From: Candidatus Kuenenia stuttgartensis
GTDB taxonomy: Bacteria > Planctomycetota > Planctomycetia > Isosphaerales > Isosphaeraceae
Assembly: GCA_945872325.1 (NCBI GenBank)
Contig: CAMBZY010000206.1
Coordinates: 1 to 6,161, forward strand
Direction of reading: 5' to 3'
Length of the DNA stretch: 6,161 nt
The notes beneath the pieces are model-generated. The model was not told where the DNA came from, made no database searches, and worked only from the letters and a program-made list of their open reading frames with translations. Both the position numbers and the translations under genes were made by a program. Position 1 is the first letter of the stretch. The number at the start of each line of letters is the position of its first letter. Shown piece after piece: positions 5,572-6,161 of this stretch.

Positions 5572-6161
5572 ATGTTTAATGACTCGATAATGCGATCTCA
5601 TAGACGGAATTTTCTGACTGTGGGGGCCTTGGGTGGTTTGGGACTGACCCTTGGCGACTTTCTCAAATTAAAAGCCCGAGCCGACCTGAAGGATTACGCC
5701 AAGATCCCGGCGAGTGCCGAATCGGTGATTCACATTTTCCTGCCAGGCGGAATTGCCCATCAGGAAACCTTTGATCCTAAGCCGTTTGCCCCGGTGGAAT
5801 ATCGCGGCGAACTGGGTACGATCAACACCAAAATTGAAGGCGAAAAGTTCTGCGAAACGCTGCCTAAAACAGCCATGATCGCCGACAAGCTGACCGTGAT
5901 CCGGAGCATGACGCACGGCGAAGCGGCCCACGAACGCGGCACTCACAACATGTTTACCGGCTACAGGCCGAGTCCAGCACTGGTTTATCCAAGCATGGGT
6001 TCGATCGTAAGTCACGAATATGGACCACGTAACAACCTTCCTCCCTATGTTTGTGTGCCCTCGATGCCCACCAATTTTGCGGGCACAGGCTATCTCTCCA
6101 GCTCGTTCTCACCATTCTCTCTGGGTGCGGATCCTGCCGACGGCAATTTCCGGGTCCAAGA
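5572..6161 (+). CDS. DUF1501 family protein with twin-arginine signal (partial, C-terminus missing)
   Basis: The frame is open from the ATG at 5572 to the window edge, giving 196 residues of a family whose members usually have about 400-480. The N-terminus has HRRNFL at residues 10-15 followed by the Gly/Leu-rich stretch VGALGGLGLTLGDFL (17-31), a twin-arginine export signal, so the protein is probably folded in the cytoplasm and then exported. The DUF1501 pattern follows: IFLPGGIAHQETFDPKPF (residues 54-71), GELGTINTKIEG (77-88), LPKTAMIADKLTVIRSMTHG (95-114) and HERGTHNMFTGYRPSPAL (118-135). The family is related to sulfatases and alkaline phosphatases but no activity is established for it. 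It is abundant in Planctomycetota, often next to DUF1549/DUF1553 cytochrome-type genes; none lies upstream here, so any partner would be downstream. It is preceded by a terminator-like hairpin and is probably the first gene of its unit. Confidence 0.92.
   Translation, partial: MFNDSIMRSHRRNFLTVGALGGLGLTLGDFLKLKARADLKDYAKIPASAESVIHIFLPGGIAHQETFDPKPFAPVEYRGELGTINTKIEGEKFCETLPKTAMIADKLTVIRSMTHGEAAHERGTHNMFTGYRPSPALVYPSMGSIVSHEYGPRNNLPPYVCVPSMPTNFAGTGYLSSSFSPFSLGADPADGNFRVQ

Noticed and set aside
5668..6015. Minus-strand open frame of 115 residues
   Set aside because: It is antisense to conserved DUF1501 motifs.

Overview
The window looks like a piece of a chromosome from a member of the Planctomycetota. 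The strongest sign is the partial gene at the right end, which encodes a twin-arginine-exported DUF1501 protein, a family strongly expanded in that phylum. A large, membrane-anchored TPR protein with few obvious relatives, many genes without clear Shine-Dalgarno sites and a mid-range base composition fit the same picture. The assignment is an inference from gene content, not from a marker gene.

Layout, left to right. Four genes lie on the minus strand. Positions 1-300 hold the start of accC (biotin carboxylase), which runs off the left edge. Positions 367-849 hold accB (biotin carboxyl carrier protein), 66 bases upstream of accC in transcription order, so the two form an accBC unit for fatty acid synthesis. 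Positions 1052-2167 hold an exported TPM-domain protein with a membrane helix, a glycine-rich stretch and a tryptophan-periodic tail. Positions 2379-3905 hold a membrane-anchored TPR protein. A divergent intergenic region of 212 bases (3906-4117) then separates this block from the plus strand. Positions 4118-5368 encode a complete CbiE-CbiT fusion (CobL-type) of cobalamin ring synthesis. After a terminator-like region, a DUF1501 gene starts at 5572 and runs off the right edge.

The genes do not form one pathway. accBC is a housekeeping unit. The TPM and TPR genes are codirectional but 211 bases apart, so cotranscription is uncertain; both products are predicted to act at or outside the cytoplasmic membrane. 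The corrinoid methyltransferase stands alone, with no other cobalamin gene visible. The DUF1501 gene is probably the first gene of the next unit.

I see no mobile element, CRISPR array, tRNA, rRNA or defence system here. The points most worth a second look are non-coding: a perfect 15-bp palindrome upstream of the TPM gene, a long inverted repeat in the divergent region, and hairpins that include the stop codons of two neighbouring genes. The 9-residue tryptophan repeat in the TPM protein tail is the most unusual protein feature. None of these amounts to convincing evidence for a new system.
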